Of a stretch of 64,000 nucleotides of DNA, positions 33,893-42,931 are shown one piece after another. Position 1 is the first letter of the stretch. The number at the start of each line of letters is the position of its first letter. Location: contig JAAFIK010000018.1 in NCBI GenBank assembly GCA_013298665.1, forward strand, positions 17,066-81,065, read 5' to 3'. The DNA is from Chitinophagales bacterium. GTDB taxonomy: Bacteria; Bacteroidota; Bacteroidia; Chitinophagales; Chitinophagaceae. The notes below the pieces were generated by a model, which saw only the letters and a list, made by a program, of their open reading frames with translations, searched no databases and was not told where the DNA came from. A program made the position numbers and the translations under genes.

Positions 33893-34936
33893 TTATCCCT
33901 GTTGCAGGGTAAAGCCAAAACTTGACCCTACATCGGTCTTGCTGCGTACATGAATCGTTTGACCGTGCGCTTCGATGATGTGTTTGCAGATGGCCAGCCC
34001 CAGACCACTACCCCCTACTTTGCGGCTGCGCGCAAGATCGGTACGGTAAAAGCGCTCAAATATCCTGGGCAGGTGTTCCTCTGCAATACCACCGCCATCG
34101 TCACTGATTTCTACAAGGATGCGTTCGCCATCCACTTTATAAAAGCTCGCTTCTATATGGCCATTCTGTTTGCCGTATTTGATGGCATTATCGATCAGGT
34201 TGACCAGTACCTGCCGTATTTTTTCCTGATCGGCAAAAACGGTAAGGGGAGAATCGCAGCCTTTTTTGATATTGAAGCCAATATTCTTGGCGTCGGCCCT
34301 GATTGAAAGGGACTCAAAGGTTTCCCGGAAAAGTTCCTGTATGACAAAGTTGGATTTGTACAGCAACTGCTGCTTGTTCTCCAGCTTAGAAATTTCATCA
34401 AGGTCGTTGACGAGATTAGCCAGGCGGTCAATATTACGGGCTGCATTCTGTAAAAACCTGTGGTTGACTTCCTTATTGTCCATCGCTCCGCCCAGCAGTG
34501 TTTCTATATAGCCCTGTATGGCAAAAATGGGGGTTTTAAATTCGTGAGAGAGGTTTTGCAGGAACTCTTTGCGATAGGCTTCATTCTGCTGAAGGGTTTC
34601 GATTTCCGCATTGCGTTGTATGGCCCAATTTTCCACGTCTTTACGCACATCATCGATGCCTTTCTGGGGCAGGATATTTTTGTAATAGAATTCTTCCCGC
34701 TTACTGGCCTTGGTTTTATAGATCAGTTTATATACGAGCTTGATCTTGCGGTAGATGAACCGCTGGAGGGTAAACAGGATGAGCAGGAAGCATCCGCCGA
34801 AAACAGCAACAAAGGCAATTGCAGTAATCCACCAGACTGGCCGGAGTATATAAATGCCGGTACAGACGGGTATGGTAATGAGCAGCGCCGTATAGGCCGA
34901 TAATTGTTGCGGAGAGAAGTTTTTGCCTGAGAGCAT
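33893..34936 (-). CDS. Sensor histidine kinase, PhoR-like
   Basis: 347 residues. Seen: two N-terminal membrane helices (AYTALLITIPVCTGIYIL and WITAIAFVAVFGGCFLLIL), a HAMP-like coiled linker, HisKA with FLQNLSHEFKTPIFAIQGYI (phospho-His near residue 135), HATPase N-box VNLIDNAIKYGKQNG, G1 ISDDGGGI, F-box PRIFERFYRTD and G2 KVGGSGLGLAICKHII. It lacks a PAS domain and a large periplasmic sensor. The partner regulator gene precedes it on the same strand (50 bp), but a TACCTTTG -7 at 34959-34952 suggests it can also be transcribed separately. Confidence 0.92.
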   Translation of the reverse strand: MLSGKNFSPQQLSAYTALLITIPVCTGIYILRPVWWITAIAFVAVFGGCFLLILFTLQRFIYRKIKLVYKLIYKTKASKREEFYYKNILPQKGIDDVRKDVENWAIQRNAEIETLQQNEAYRKEFLQNLSHEFKTPIFAIQGYIETLLGGAMDNKEVNHRFLQNAARNIDRLANLVNDLDEISKLENKQQLLYKSNFVIQELFRETFESLSIRADAKNIGFNIKKGCDSPLTVFADQEKIRQVLVNLIDNAIKYGKQNGHIEASFYKVDGERILVEISDDGGGIAEEHLPRIFERFYRTDLARSRKVGGSGLGLAICKHIIEAHGQTIHVRSKTDVGSSFGFTLQQG

Positions 34937-34951
34937 AGATAGGCTTTACCA

Positions 34952-34959
34952 CAAAGGTA
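34952..34959 (-). promoter_or_regulatory. -7 element of phoR-like gene
   Basis: Minus-strand TACCTTTG, 15 nt before the kinase start, inside the 50-bp gap behind the response regulator gene. The TTG at canonical spacing is missing. Confidence 0.4.
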
Positions 34960-34986
34960 TTTGAAAGCAATGGAAAAGGGTGATGG

Positions 34987-35664
34987 TTACAACTCGAATT
35001 TGTACCCCACACCTTTTACGGTTTTGATACAATCCAGCCCCAGCTTCTGCCGGATCTTGCGGATATGTACATCAATGGTACGGTCGCCCACAATAACTTC
35101 TGTGCCCCACACCTGGTTGAGTATCTCGTTGCGCAGAAAAACTTTACCGGGTTTGGACGCCAGCAGCGCCAGCAACTCAAATTCTTTTCGGGCCAGCAGC
35201 AATTCTTCCCCCTTATGGATGATGAGGTAGCGTTCGCGGTCTATTTGTATATCGCCGGCCTGGAGTACGCCGTTGTCTTCTTTGTTGATCCGGCGGAAAA
35301 GTGCGTTCACTTTAGTGACCAGTACCCTTGGACTGATGGGTTTGGTGAGGTAATCGTCAGCACCCGTTTCGAGTCCTTCAATTTCTGTCTTCTCATCGCT
35401 CATCGCTGTGAGGAAGATGATCAGTGTCTGGTCGAATACCGGCTGGAGCCGCAGGATATTGCATACCTCAATGCCGGTTTTGCCGGGCATCATTACATCG
35501 AGAATAATAAGGTTGGGCTGGTAGCGTTTTGCGGACTCAATGGCTTCATCGCCGTTTTTGGCCGTATAAACGGTATATCCTTCTGCGGCAAGGTTGAATT
35601 GGATAATTTCCAGTATATCCGGTTCGTCGTCTGCAATTAAAATCTTGTTATTTTTTAGCTCCAT
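34987..35664 (-). CDS. OmpR/PhoB-family response regulator
   Basis: 225 residues. Seen: receiver with ILIADDEPDILEIIQFNLA, phospho-acceptor Asp in LIILDVMMPGKTGIEV, Thr in IIFLTAMSDE and Lys in DDYLTKPISPRVL; C-terminal winged helix with LLLARKEFELLALLASKPGK, VFLRNEILNQVWG and RTIDVHIRKIRQKLG ending KTVKGVGYKFEL. ATG 35664 (MELKNNKILIAD) is chosen over an upstream start that precedes the promoter. It is the partner of the kinase downstream. A PhoB role in phosphate control is suggested only by the architecture. Confidence 0.93.
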   Translation of the reverse strand: MELKNNKILIADDEPDILEIIQFNLAAEGYTVYTAKNGDEAIESAKRYQPNLIILDVMMPGKTGIEVCNILRLQPVFDQTLIIFLTAMSDEKTEIEGLETGADDYLTKPISPRVLVTKVNALFRRINKEDNGVLQAGDIQIDRERYLIIHKGEELLLARKEFELLALLASKPGKVFLRNEILNQVWGTEVIVGDRTIDVHIRKIRQKLGLDCIKTVKGVGYKFEL

Positions 35665-35679
35665 TCCGGATTCTTTCCG

Positions 35680-35709
35680 CAAATATAGCGGATGCTGATG
35701 CCTGCACAA
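35680..35709 (-). promoter_or_regulatory. Promoter of the PhoB-like gene
   Basis: Minus-strand -33 TTG (35709-35707), 19-nt spacer, -7 TATATTTG (35687-35680), ending 15 nt before the start codon. Both elements and the spacing match the Bacteroidota consensus. Confidence 0.65.
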
Positions 35710-35831
35710 GGATCGGGTTATTATCAAATTGTTAACGGAAACGGCCGGGGGCAGCACCTGTTGTGAGCGGCCGGCATGGTATATGCAACGGCCTGCCGGT
35801 TTCCTGCTACTAAGCAGATGGCAGTAAATAC

Positions 35832-35839
35832 TATCTTTG
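35832..35839 (+). promoter_or_regulatory. -7 element before the caspase-like gene
   Basis: TATCTTTG, 13 nt before the ATG at 35853. No TTG at the -33 spacing. Confidence 0.45.
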
Positions 35840-35852
35840 CGGTATATTGTTT

Positions 35853-38069
35853 ATGAAATATCTGGTTTTATCCATATTACTGGCGGCATCGTTTCTCAAC
35901 GGCCGTGCCTCGTCAGACAGCATCAAAATACCCCTCAGCAGGCAATTGGTGCACCAGCGTATCGTTGAAGCCCAGGCTATGGCGGATAATCTTGACTATA
36001 AAAAAGACAAGTTGCTGCGCCTGACGGGTAATGAGGAGGTCAACCTGCAGATAACGGATGCTATTTTCCGGCATGTGACTGATATGCGCTACGCCCTGGA
36101 AGGGAATGCGCGTCTTCAGGCCGATAACAACCGTATGATCGGCTGTCTCCGCCTGCTGCGGGAAGTGGTGGAGGGGTTTACCGGTGCCATCCGGCAAAAG
36201 ACCATCAGTCCGGCACAGGCTCCCATCCTGATCGATCATTTTGAAAAGATACTATACGGCTCGCTCGATGATAAGAGTATGGCACCTGTTATCCAGGAAA
36301 GCCCTTACCAGGTAGCCCGCCTGCTTACAGGGCTTTTCCCGGAGAACAAAGGTTATGCGGAGTGCCGGAATATCATCTACCTCAAATTCATCAACCTCAA
36401 CCCGGATAAGATTTTACAAACCATTGGCCCTTACGTTAATGAACCCTTTGCCGACAGCCTGGTTACGATTGCCTGCAGAAAAAATCCTGTTCAACTGTAT
36501 TCCTATGCCCAGGCGATCAAATCGCCCGAGGGCAAACTGATTCACCGCAGCAATGATGCTACGGTAAAAGCGGTTGCTGACCTGAGCCAGACGCCCAATG
36601 CGCTGATGTACTTCCCTTTTCTCGATGATATCCTCAAACGCAAACAATCCATCACTGATATCCGGAAATATGTAGGTGATGGCGAACTGGGGTACGATAG
36701 TGTGGGGTATTATAAATTGCTGGTGAAAACGGCTACAGACTATTACCGGCGCACTGTAGCGCTGGATACGCCTATTGCGATGTATGACGTGAATGGACTG
36801 ATGGATGTACTGCACCGTAAATCACTCCAGCATTTTGTAACGCCGATCAATGAGTTGCACGAACAAAACAATCCTGCCATACGTTTCCGTGCAGTAGAGC
36901 CACTTGGTGCACAGGAACTGTATTATGTGATTGTGATGAGCGAGGCCGATATCTATACCAGCAGTTACAAATATTGTTTTGAAAAAATGCTGGAGCGGCT
37001 GGGCAAGACACCTAAATCGGATTCGCTGCTGGTGTCGGTGTATTTTGACCATTTCAAGAAATTCATCAAAATGGCGGCGAGTTACAACAAGCTCGACACC
37101 TTTTTAAAAACCATGCCCCCGCAGGCTGCGGATGCGCTGATGAAGGCCTTTGTAAACAGGCTGGAAGATTCCCGTTCGAATGAGGAAGCGGTGGATGTGG
37201 CCGACTCCTATGCATCTGTGCTGGGCAATAAACAGCTCACGGGCTTTATTATTAAAGAGGTGGATCGTAATATTGTGCGGTGTAAAGAATCGGGCAACGA
37301 CAACGGTGTACTGGTGTATGAACTGCTCAGGAATATCTGTCTGTCGGCTACCGATACCAGTATTAACCTGACTAAGCTGTACGGCATCCCGCCGGTATAT
37401 TCCATTGATCACAAAGCGCTTACGGATGACAGCGGCCGGGTGGTGGAGCAGGTGTTTTTTTACGGGGATAAGGATGGGCTGACTTTTTATCCGCCTTTTC
37501 TGCGTTCTTTTTCACCGGCTTTGTGGAGGCGTACTGAAACAAAGGAATGGGTGGAGTTTCGCAGTATTAAGGGTAAGCCGGTATTTGTATTTGCCAACAA
37601 ACCGCTGGACAATGATACCAATCAGGATTCTGTAGCACAGGCACACCTGAACGATCACCTGCTGGAAAGAAAGATGGCGCCTTCTATCCTCATTCACCGC
37701 GGGCACAGTTATCACCTGCCCTATACGATTAAACAGTTACAGCCTTCTGAGAAACTGATCATCCTCGGTAGTTGCGGGGGCTACAAAAACCTGAACCAGG
37801 TATTGGAAACCTGTCCTGAAGCGCATATCGTTTCTACCAAACAGATTGGTACGGGCGATATCAACACGCCGCTGATCAATACGATCAATGCTAAAATGCT
37901 GGGAGGCAAGAAGATTGAGTGGGTGCCGGTTTGGGACAGCCTGACCAAAATGTTTATGCGCGACCCTAATAAGGTGCTCCGCGAAAAATGGCTGGATTAT
38001 GTGCCGCCCCACAAAAATCTGGGCGCCTTGTTTATCAAGGCTTATGCAAGAAAAGCGGAGGGGTTGTGA
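35853..38069 (+). CDS. Secreted protein with caspase-like (clan CD) C-terminal motifs
   Basis: 738 residues; family not recognised with certainty. Seen: Sec signal peptide MKYLVLSILLAASFLNGRAS, a long helical middle without an assigned domain, and a C-terminal region (about residues 590-700) with two strand-like motifs, a His in PSILIHRGHSYHLPY and a Cys in KLIILGSCGGYKNL. Hydrophobic block-His and hydrophobic block-Cys-Gly in this order and spacing (about 30 residues) are the pattern of clan CD peptidases such as caspases, gingipains and CHAT. The proposed catalytic pair is thus an inference. It converges on a TPR-CHAT gene, with 262 bp of hairpin-rich DNA between. ATG 35853 is preferred; a TTG six bases upstream lies just beyond the -7 element. 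Confidence 0.75.
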   Translation: MKYLVLSILLAASFLNGRASSDSIKIPLSRQLVHQRIVEAQAMADNLDYKKDKLLRLTGNEEVNLQITDAIFRHVTDMRYALEGNARLQADNNRMIGCLRLLREVVEGFTGAIRQKTISPAQAPILIDHFEKILYGSLDDKSMAPVIQESPYQVARLLTGLFPENKGYAECRNIIYLKFINLNPDKILQTIGPYVNEPFADSLVTIACRKNPVQLYSYAQAIKSPEGKLIHRSNDATVKAVADLSQTPNALMYFPFLDDILKRKQSITDIRKYVGDGELGYDSVGYYKLLVKTATDYYRRTVALDTPIAMYDVNGLMDVLHRKSLQHFVTPINELHEQNNPAIRFRAVEPLGAQELYYVIVMSEADIYTSSYKYCFEKMLERLGKTPKSDSLLVSVYFDHFKKFIKMAASYNKLDTFLKTMPPQAADALMKAFVNRLEDSRSNEEAVDVADSYASVLGNKQLTGFIIKEVDRNIVRCKESGNDNGVLVYELLRNICLSATDTSINLTKLYGIPPVYSIDHKALTDDSGRVVEQVFFYGDKDGLTFYPPFLRSFSPALWRRTETKEWVEFRSIKGKPVFVFANKPLDNDTNQDSVAQAHLNDHLLERKMAPSILIHRGHSYHLPYTIKQLQPSEKLIILGSCGGYKNLNQVLETCPEAHIVSTKQIGTGDINTPLINTINAKMLGGKKIEWVPVWDSLTKMFMRDPNKVLREKWLDYVPPHKNLGALFIKAYARKAEGL

Positions 38070-38127
38070 TGGGTGTTCTTCGGTACTTAGTCTCAAACTA
38101 TGGGTGTCTTGAATCTTGTTTTTTATG

Positions 38128-38168
38128 CCGCGGGGTTCTAACCCGCGGTGGCGGGCTTTGCCCCGCCA
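38128..38168. repeat. Two adjacent GC-rich palindromes
   Basis: Stem CCGCGGG (38128-38134) / CCCGCGG (38142-38148), directly followed by TGGCGGG (38149-38155) / CCCGCCA (38162-38168). Both are perfect 7-bp stems with short loops. They lie between convergent genes, so they may be REP-like elements or a bidirectional terminator (no T-run). Confidence 0.6.
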
Positions 38169-38216
38169 TCTTACATCTCAAATCTTATATACCATATCCT
38201 ATAATTGAAAACGCCG

Positions 38217-38240
38217 TGGTGCATGGGGACACGCACCACC
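38217..38240. repeat. Third palindrome of the same spacer
   Basis: GTGGTGC / GCACCAC perfect 7-bp stem with a 10-nt loop, about 50 bp after the GC-rich pair, in the 262-bp spacer between the caspase-like and CHAT genes. Confidence 0.5.
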
Positions 38241-38331
38241 AGGGAGCAAGACCAAGACGGGGGCTTGTAGCCATTGGTACTTTACCTTGTCTCTCACGTC
38301 TCATCTCCTTTATCCCGTCTCTTACTTTGTA

Positions 38332-41190
38332 CTAAGTACTGAGTACCGGGTACTTCTTTTTGCGTCTTCTCCTCCACAGTTCCATCAGCAATAAGACAGC
38401 TAATATGCCGGTTAGCCAAAGCCAGCGCTGGCTGTGCGATGTTTGTTTTTCATAACCGATTTGTATAAAGCCTGCCCAGTAATAGGGCGATGCACCCGTG
38501 GCTGATGCTTTTTCGAGGTATTGCAGTTTGGCATTGCGCAAGGCCGATGCGTAATGATTACCGGATAGTCCTTTATAAAAATCGCCAAAAAGGCTGGCGG
38601 TACTCCTGTCGTCTACCCGCCACAGGCTGGTGATGACATTTTTTGCACCGGCATAATAAAATCCCCTGGCCAGGCTCATCGGCCCCTCTGTTTTTTCGAG
38701 TTTACCGATACCGGTTTCACAGGCACTTAATACGACCAGCGGTGTTTTGAGCGATATGGCGTACAGCTCCACTTCGTCTAAGCTGCTGTCGTATAATTCG
38801 ATGCGGGGGCGCTGCTGGTTGCCGGTATCGCCGCTGGCATGGGTGGCGATGTGCAGGATACCACTGGTGCCGGCATTTTTCCTGAAGTTGCCAATGGTGG
38901 CTTCCCTGGCTATGAAACTCCTGCCTGCGGGTTTTGCCTGCCTGATCTGTTCCAGTTCTGTTGCGGTATTGTTGAGTGGTGCCAGTCCGCGCTGTCCGGT
39001 ACTGAACAGGGGGGCAAAGGCGGTGAGGGTATCGGTAGTGGCGTTATCTGCGGTTTGTTGCCTGAAAATACTGGTCAGGGAGTAGCCATAAGAGATGCTG
39101 CAACGCCTGACGAGGTAAGTAAAGCTGCCCGGTTGGTTGCCGGTATTGGTGGTGACGAGGGCTTCAAAGGGGATAAAGCTGAGCTGACCATCGGGGATGA
39201 CGAGGAGTTGGCTGGTGTTCGGGAGCAATACGGTTTCAAGTCCCAGTGCGGTAAACAATGCCCGGGCGCTGTCGCGGTAGGCGATGGGTGCATTGCCGAT
39301 GTTGCTGGCATTGCTGAAAAAGGGAAGCAGGTGCTGCGCTGTGGCAGCGAGACCGGGGGGGGCTTTTGTGAATTGTACGGGACTGTTTTGGGTGAAGGAA
39401 AAAACATATGTGGCGGAGTCGCCGGTGAAATATTCTGCAATGGCTGTGGTATTGTTGCTGAGTTGTTCTTTGATCCGGCTTATTGAAAAACTGTCTTCAC
39501 GTTCGGTTTCTTTTTTGTAAGTATCGTGTGTGGTGCTGAAATCGTGTTGCAGTAACGCAATACGGTTTTCAAGATCAGCCTGTCGCCGCAACAAAGGATT
39601 TACTGCTGCGGTATCCGCAACGGTGCCATTGTTTTCCCGGATTGTTTTTTCAACAAACGACAATTCGGTTTTAAGTTGCCCGATCTGCTGGTAGGTGCTG
39701 TCCTGCTGCAGTATTGCATTGGCTGCATTGTTGCGTTTGATGGATTCGAGCAGTACAAATGCTTTGTTCATTTCGGCGATGGCAAATGCTTTTTCTGCCC
39801 AGGCGCCGGGTATAGCCGATTGCTGCAGGGTATGGCAGATGCCGATTGCTTGTTCGCTCCTGATCCGGCTTTCTTTGAGCATGTGCAGACGGCTCTCATC
39901 AAAGCTGAAGAGCTGCATAAGTTTACGCTCTACGGTAAAACAAAGGGTATAAGCGTTTAAGGCGGCTTCAAGGTATATTGTTTTGGCAGTGTGCTTATAC
40001 CAATGCACAAAGAGATTGGCCCGGGCATCAAGGGCTTCCATAATGGTATTCTCGGCGGTGATCTCTTTTGGCAACGGCATCGCAAAAATATCGGTGGTGT
40101 CAACATTGGCTACGGTATAGAGCGCTTTCTGGTAGCACAGCATGGCGGTGTCTTCCCTGCCCAGTGCGCGGTAGCAGTTGCCGAGCATGATGAGCGCCTT
40201 GCCGGTTTCCCGTTTGCGGGTAATGGTGCCGGTGATACTGCTGTCTTTTTTTATGAGGGCAATGGCGCGGGTGTACTCCCCTTTTTTATACTGGTAAAAA
40301 ATGTCGGCCTCATTCAGGTCTGTGCTTGCTGTGGCCAATTTCCCACCCTGCAAACGCTGGAGGTGTATGCGGGCTATTTGCAATGCCGTGCCGGCTTCCT
40401 GAAAGTTACCTGTTGCGGTAAGGTGCATCGATAGCTGGCACTGCAGCCGGGATTTTCTCACTTCTTCTACCTTAGGGTCATTATACATCTTTCTCAGCAG
40501 GGCGATGGCGGAATCGTGGTATTGCAAATCGAACAGTCGGATGGAAATATTGACCATATTCCCTGCGGCATCGTCATAATATTTCTTATCCAGATTAATC
40601 GTATAAGCACTGCGGTAATAAAAATCGGCTTGCTTATACTCGCCCAATCGCATATATAAATTACCCATGCGATTGAATATATATTCCTTCCAGCCACGGG
40701 TGTCATAACCCGTTTTATTGCAGTGTGATACCCAATTGATCATATATGGATAGGCTTCTGCGTATCGTCCGGCGTTGTATAAGTCATCCCCCAATGTTAA
40801 AAGCACTTGTTTTTCAATACTATCGTTACCGCAGCGCTGGATGGGGACCAGGAATTTTTCGTGCATCCACCTGCGGAGGGTATCATGGATGGCGCTGAAA
40901 TTTCTGTCGATTGTATTACAGGCAGACAGGCAGGCTACCGGGTAGTTGACCTGTTGTTCGATAGCGCCAAGGCTGTCCACATATCGTCCGGCAAACCGGA
41001 GAAAAGCCGTACTGTCGGGCTGCTGCTTCCAGGTGGTGTCAAAAATGCTGTCAAAAACCGCCTTCGGGATCGGGGTTACTGGTATGGCTGAACGGGTAAT
41101 GGCCGCCGGTTCGGGTGCTGATGATCTTTGCTCCCGGCATTGTGTGTGGAGCAGGATAAATGCAGAAAGGTATAGCCCGTATTTTTTCAT
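38332..41190 (-). CDS. TPR-CHAT protease-like lipoprotein
   Basis: 952 residues. Seen: lipoprotein signal MKKYGLYLSAFILLHTQCRE (lipobox Cys18), TPR-rich middle (for example MGNLYMRLGEYKQADFYYRS, LGNCYRALGREDTAMLCYQK), a helical linker, and a C-terminal CHAT domain with the His motif GILHIATHASGD and the Cys motif LVVLSACETGIGKLEKTEGP, then GAKNVITSLWRVDD. These give a complete His-Cys dyad. The extreme C-terminus has one hydrophobic segment (LWLTGILAVLLLMELW) and a basic stop-transfer tail, so the CHAT domain may be membrane-held on the periplasmic side. CHAT proteins are caspase relatives used in cell-death and defence modules, among others. The start at 41190 (not 41247) is set by the signal peptide. 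Confidence 0.9.
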   Translation of the reverse strand: MKKYGLYLSAFILLHTQCREQRSSAPEPAAITRSAIPVTPIPKAVFDSIFDTTWKQQPDSTAFLRFAGRYVDSLGAIEQQVNYPVACLSACNTIDRNFSAIHDTLRRWMHEKFLVPIQRCGNDSIEKQVLLTLGDDLYNAGRYAEAYPYMINWVSHCNKTGYDTRGWKEYIFNRMGNLYMRLGEYKQADFYYRSAYTINLDKKYYDDAAGNMVNISIRLFDLQYHDSAIALLRKMYNDPKVEEVRKSRLQCQLSMHLTATGNFQEAGTALQIARIHLQRLQGGKLATASTDLNEADIFYQYKKGEYTRAIALIKKDSSITGTITRKRETGKALIMLGNCYRALGREDTAMLCYQKALYTVANVDTTDIFAMPLPKEITAENTIMEALDARANLFVHWYKHTAKTIYLEAALNAYTLCFTVERKLMQLFSFDESRLHMLKESRIRSEQAIGICHTLQQSAIPGAWAEKAFAIAEMNKAFVLLESIKRNNAANAILQQDSTYQQIGQLKTELSFVEKTIRENNGTVADTAAVNPLLRRQADLENRIALLQHDFSTTHDTYKKETEREDSFSISRIKEQLSNNTTAIAEYFTGDSATYVFSFTQNSPVQFTKAPPGLAATAQHLLPFFSNASNIGNAPIAYRDSARALFTALGLETVLLPNTSQLLVIPDGQLSFIPFEALVTTNTGNQPGSFTYLVRRCSISYGYSLTSIFRQQTADNATTDTLTAFAPLFSTGQRGLAPLNNTATELEQIRQAKPAGRSFIAREATIGNFRKNAGTSGILHIATHASGDTGNQQRPRIELYDSSLDEVELYAISLKTPLVVLSACETGIGKLEKTEGPMSLARGFYYAGAKNVITSLWRVDDRSTASLFGDFYKGLSGNHYASALRNAKLQYLEKASATGASPYYWAGFIQIGYEKQTSHSQRWLWLTGILAVLLLMELWRRRRKKKYPVLST

Positions 41191-41252
41191 ATTATACAAT
41201 GAATGTACAACAATTACAGGCAGGTTGTATGGGGTTAGGGTTAACAAAAAGA

Positions 41253-41290
41253 AAACCCCGCTGTAGCCAACAGGTTGGCGGGCGGGGTTT
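41253..41290. terminator. Terminator downstream of the Cys-tail protein gene
   Basis: 9-bp outer stem AAACCCCGC / GCGGGGTTT enclosing an inner stem GCCAAC / GTTGGC. On the minus strand it is followed by TCTTTTTG. It ends the transcript of the 41329-42912 gene, so the CHAT gene is likely separately transcribed. Confidence 0.7.
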
Positions 41291-41328
41291 GGTAGCTGGT
41301 CACTTACACATCATGTTATTGCGGGGCA

Positions 41329-42912
41329 TCAGCACTTTTTGCAAAAGAGCCAGCGCCAGAGATTGTTCTTAGTCTTTTTGCAGCCACACTCTTTTTTCTT
41401 GTTGCAGTCGCAGCAATCGCTGAACCGGGCCATACCGGGGTTGGTGGTTACGGGGAGATTCTCGGACTGGGTTGGGTCTGTATTAAAAAAAATGATATCG
41501 GCGGTGGCTACCACGAGGTTGTGCATACTTTCATTGGCGGGTATGGTAAACCAGGCATCGGCCATGGTATTGGGATGGAAGGGCTTTTTAGGGTCTGCGG
41601 CTTCGAGAACATAGCTATTGACAGGATTAAACGTAATGGTCAGTATGTCGGGGTGTGAGCTACTCCAGGTGCCCGTATTATTATTGGGCCCCTTTGCGGT
41701 CATCTTGCCATAGTTGATGACCTCCTGTGCCGTTATGCCTCCGGGTAGTCTTACGTGCATGACGACTTTGCTGGCCCGGCCTTTGCCCTCATTCTCGCAA
41801 TGTACATGGAAGTTGAGCAGTTTGCCGGTTTTGGGGAAGCGGTTGCAGCGTTCGGTGATGATGACATAGTTGGGGTCGTGTGATGTTGCAAAACTGGGCA
41901 GGGTCAGGTTGTCTTCCATGCCAGCGCCGGTTTTTCCCTCAACGGGTGCAATGCCGTCTTTGTTTTCCCTGGTTGTATTTGTTGCGGGACGTATCTCTGC
42001 AACAAACTGTGCTGAACCATTCATCTCGCTAAGATCGAAGCTGCTGTTGGGTATCAGTGTGATGAAGATACTGTGTTCCCGGTCATCCTTATTCGTTATA
42101 CCTGCCTCCAGCATATTGCCAAATTCTGCTTTCTGGCTTGTCTTATCGGCAATGGTTTCGCCGGCATAGTTGCGTACCCAGGGTACCGATAAGGCGGCAC
42201 CGGTTGATACGGTAGTTATACCTGTGACCGGTGATCGGTGATTGATAACAGGCGCAAACTGCCCGCTGATGTTGTTGTAATAAAACCGGATGACCAGGTT
42301 GCCGGGAGCCGTCAACATTTCGGGTGGCAGTTTATAGGTAACGACAAATACCATGGGGTCGCCGGGTACTATACTGTTGATATTGGGGGTTATTTTTATC
42401 CACTGCCCGGGATCGAGTACACCGGAAATACCGGTTGATCTTGCCGCCATGGGAGATGCACCTGTCATGTCAATCATCAGGTTTTCGCTTGAAATCATGT
42501 GTCGTGGTGGCCGGGTACCCTCGTCATAAATGCCTGTTGTTTTGGCGATGACCGGGTAAGAAAGCAGGTTGGAGTTATAGGTATGCATCCCTGCTTCATC
42601 AAAGGTAAAACTGCCATCACCAAATTCGGTAAAGGTACTGATGGCCGGAGTAGCCGGACTTGGGGTAAAGGCTGCGGTTCTCCTCGCCATCGCCAGGGCA
42701 TTGATGTGTTGTGGCGTTATTCTGACAGGTGGCGGTGCTGGCAGCGGTGGTGGTGGTGGCGGGAAGTTATAATTAAACGAATAATTGACCGTATAGGGCG
42801 CGGCTATGATTGTTGATCCTGTTGTTGATGGGCCGGTGATGGTTATCTTCTGTGTATGCCCGGTCAATACTGCCAGTACAGTGGCAGCGGCGGTTATAGT
42901 TATCTTTTTCAT
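41329..42912 (-). CDS. Secreted protein with proline-rich N-terminus and Cys-rich tail
   Basis: 527 residues; family not recognised. Seen: Sec signal (MKKITITAAATVLAVLTGHT), a proline stretch (FPPPPPPLPAPPPV, residues 51-64), a beta-rich body with a segment resembling DUF11-like repeat proteins (RFPKTGKLLNFHVHCENEGK), and an unusual C-terminus with the run DCCDCNKKKECGC, then WRWLFCKKC: eight Cys in the last 30 residues. The tail may bind metal, form disulfides or serve as a sorting signal; it does not match T9SS type A. It precedes the CHAT gene and follows the 225-residue beta-barrel gene with a 19-bp gap, so both belong to one operon. Confidence 0.8.
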   Translation of the reverse strand: MKKITITAAATVLAVLTGHTQKITITGPSTTGSTIIAAPYTVNYSFNYNFPPPPPPLPAPPPVRITPQHINALAMARRTAAFTPSPATPAISTFTEFGDGSFTFDEAGMHTYNSNLLSYPVIAKTTGIYDEGTRPPRHMISSENLMIDMTGASPMAARSTGISGVLDPGQWIKITPNINSIVPGDPMVFVVTYKLPPEMLTAPGNLVIRFYYNNISGQFAPVINHRSPVTGITTVSTGAALSVPWVRNYAGETIADKTSQKAEFGNMLEAGITNKDDREHSIFITLIPNSSFDLSEMNGSAQFVAEIRPATNTTRENKDGIAPVEGKTGAGMEDNLTLPSFATSHDPNYVIITERCNRFPKTGKLLNFHVHCENEGKGRASKVVMHVRLPGGITAQEVINYGKMTAKGPNNNTGTWSSSHPDILTITFNPVNSYVLEAADPKKPFHPNTMADAWFTIPANESMHNLVVATADIIFFNTDPTQSENLPVTTNPGMARFSDCCDCNKKKECGCKKTKNNLWRWLFCKKC

Positions 42913-42931
42913 CTTTGCAGTTTAATTGAGT

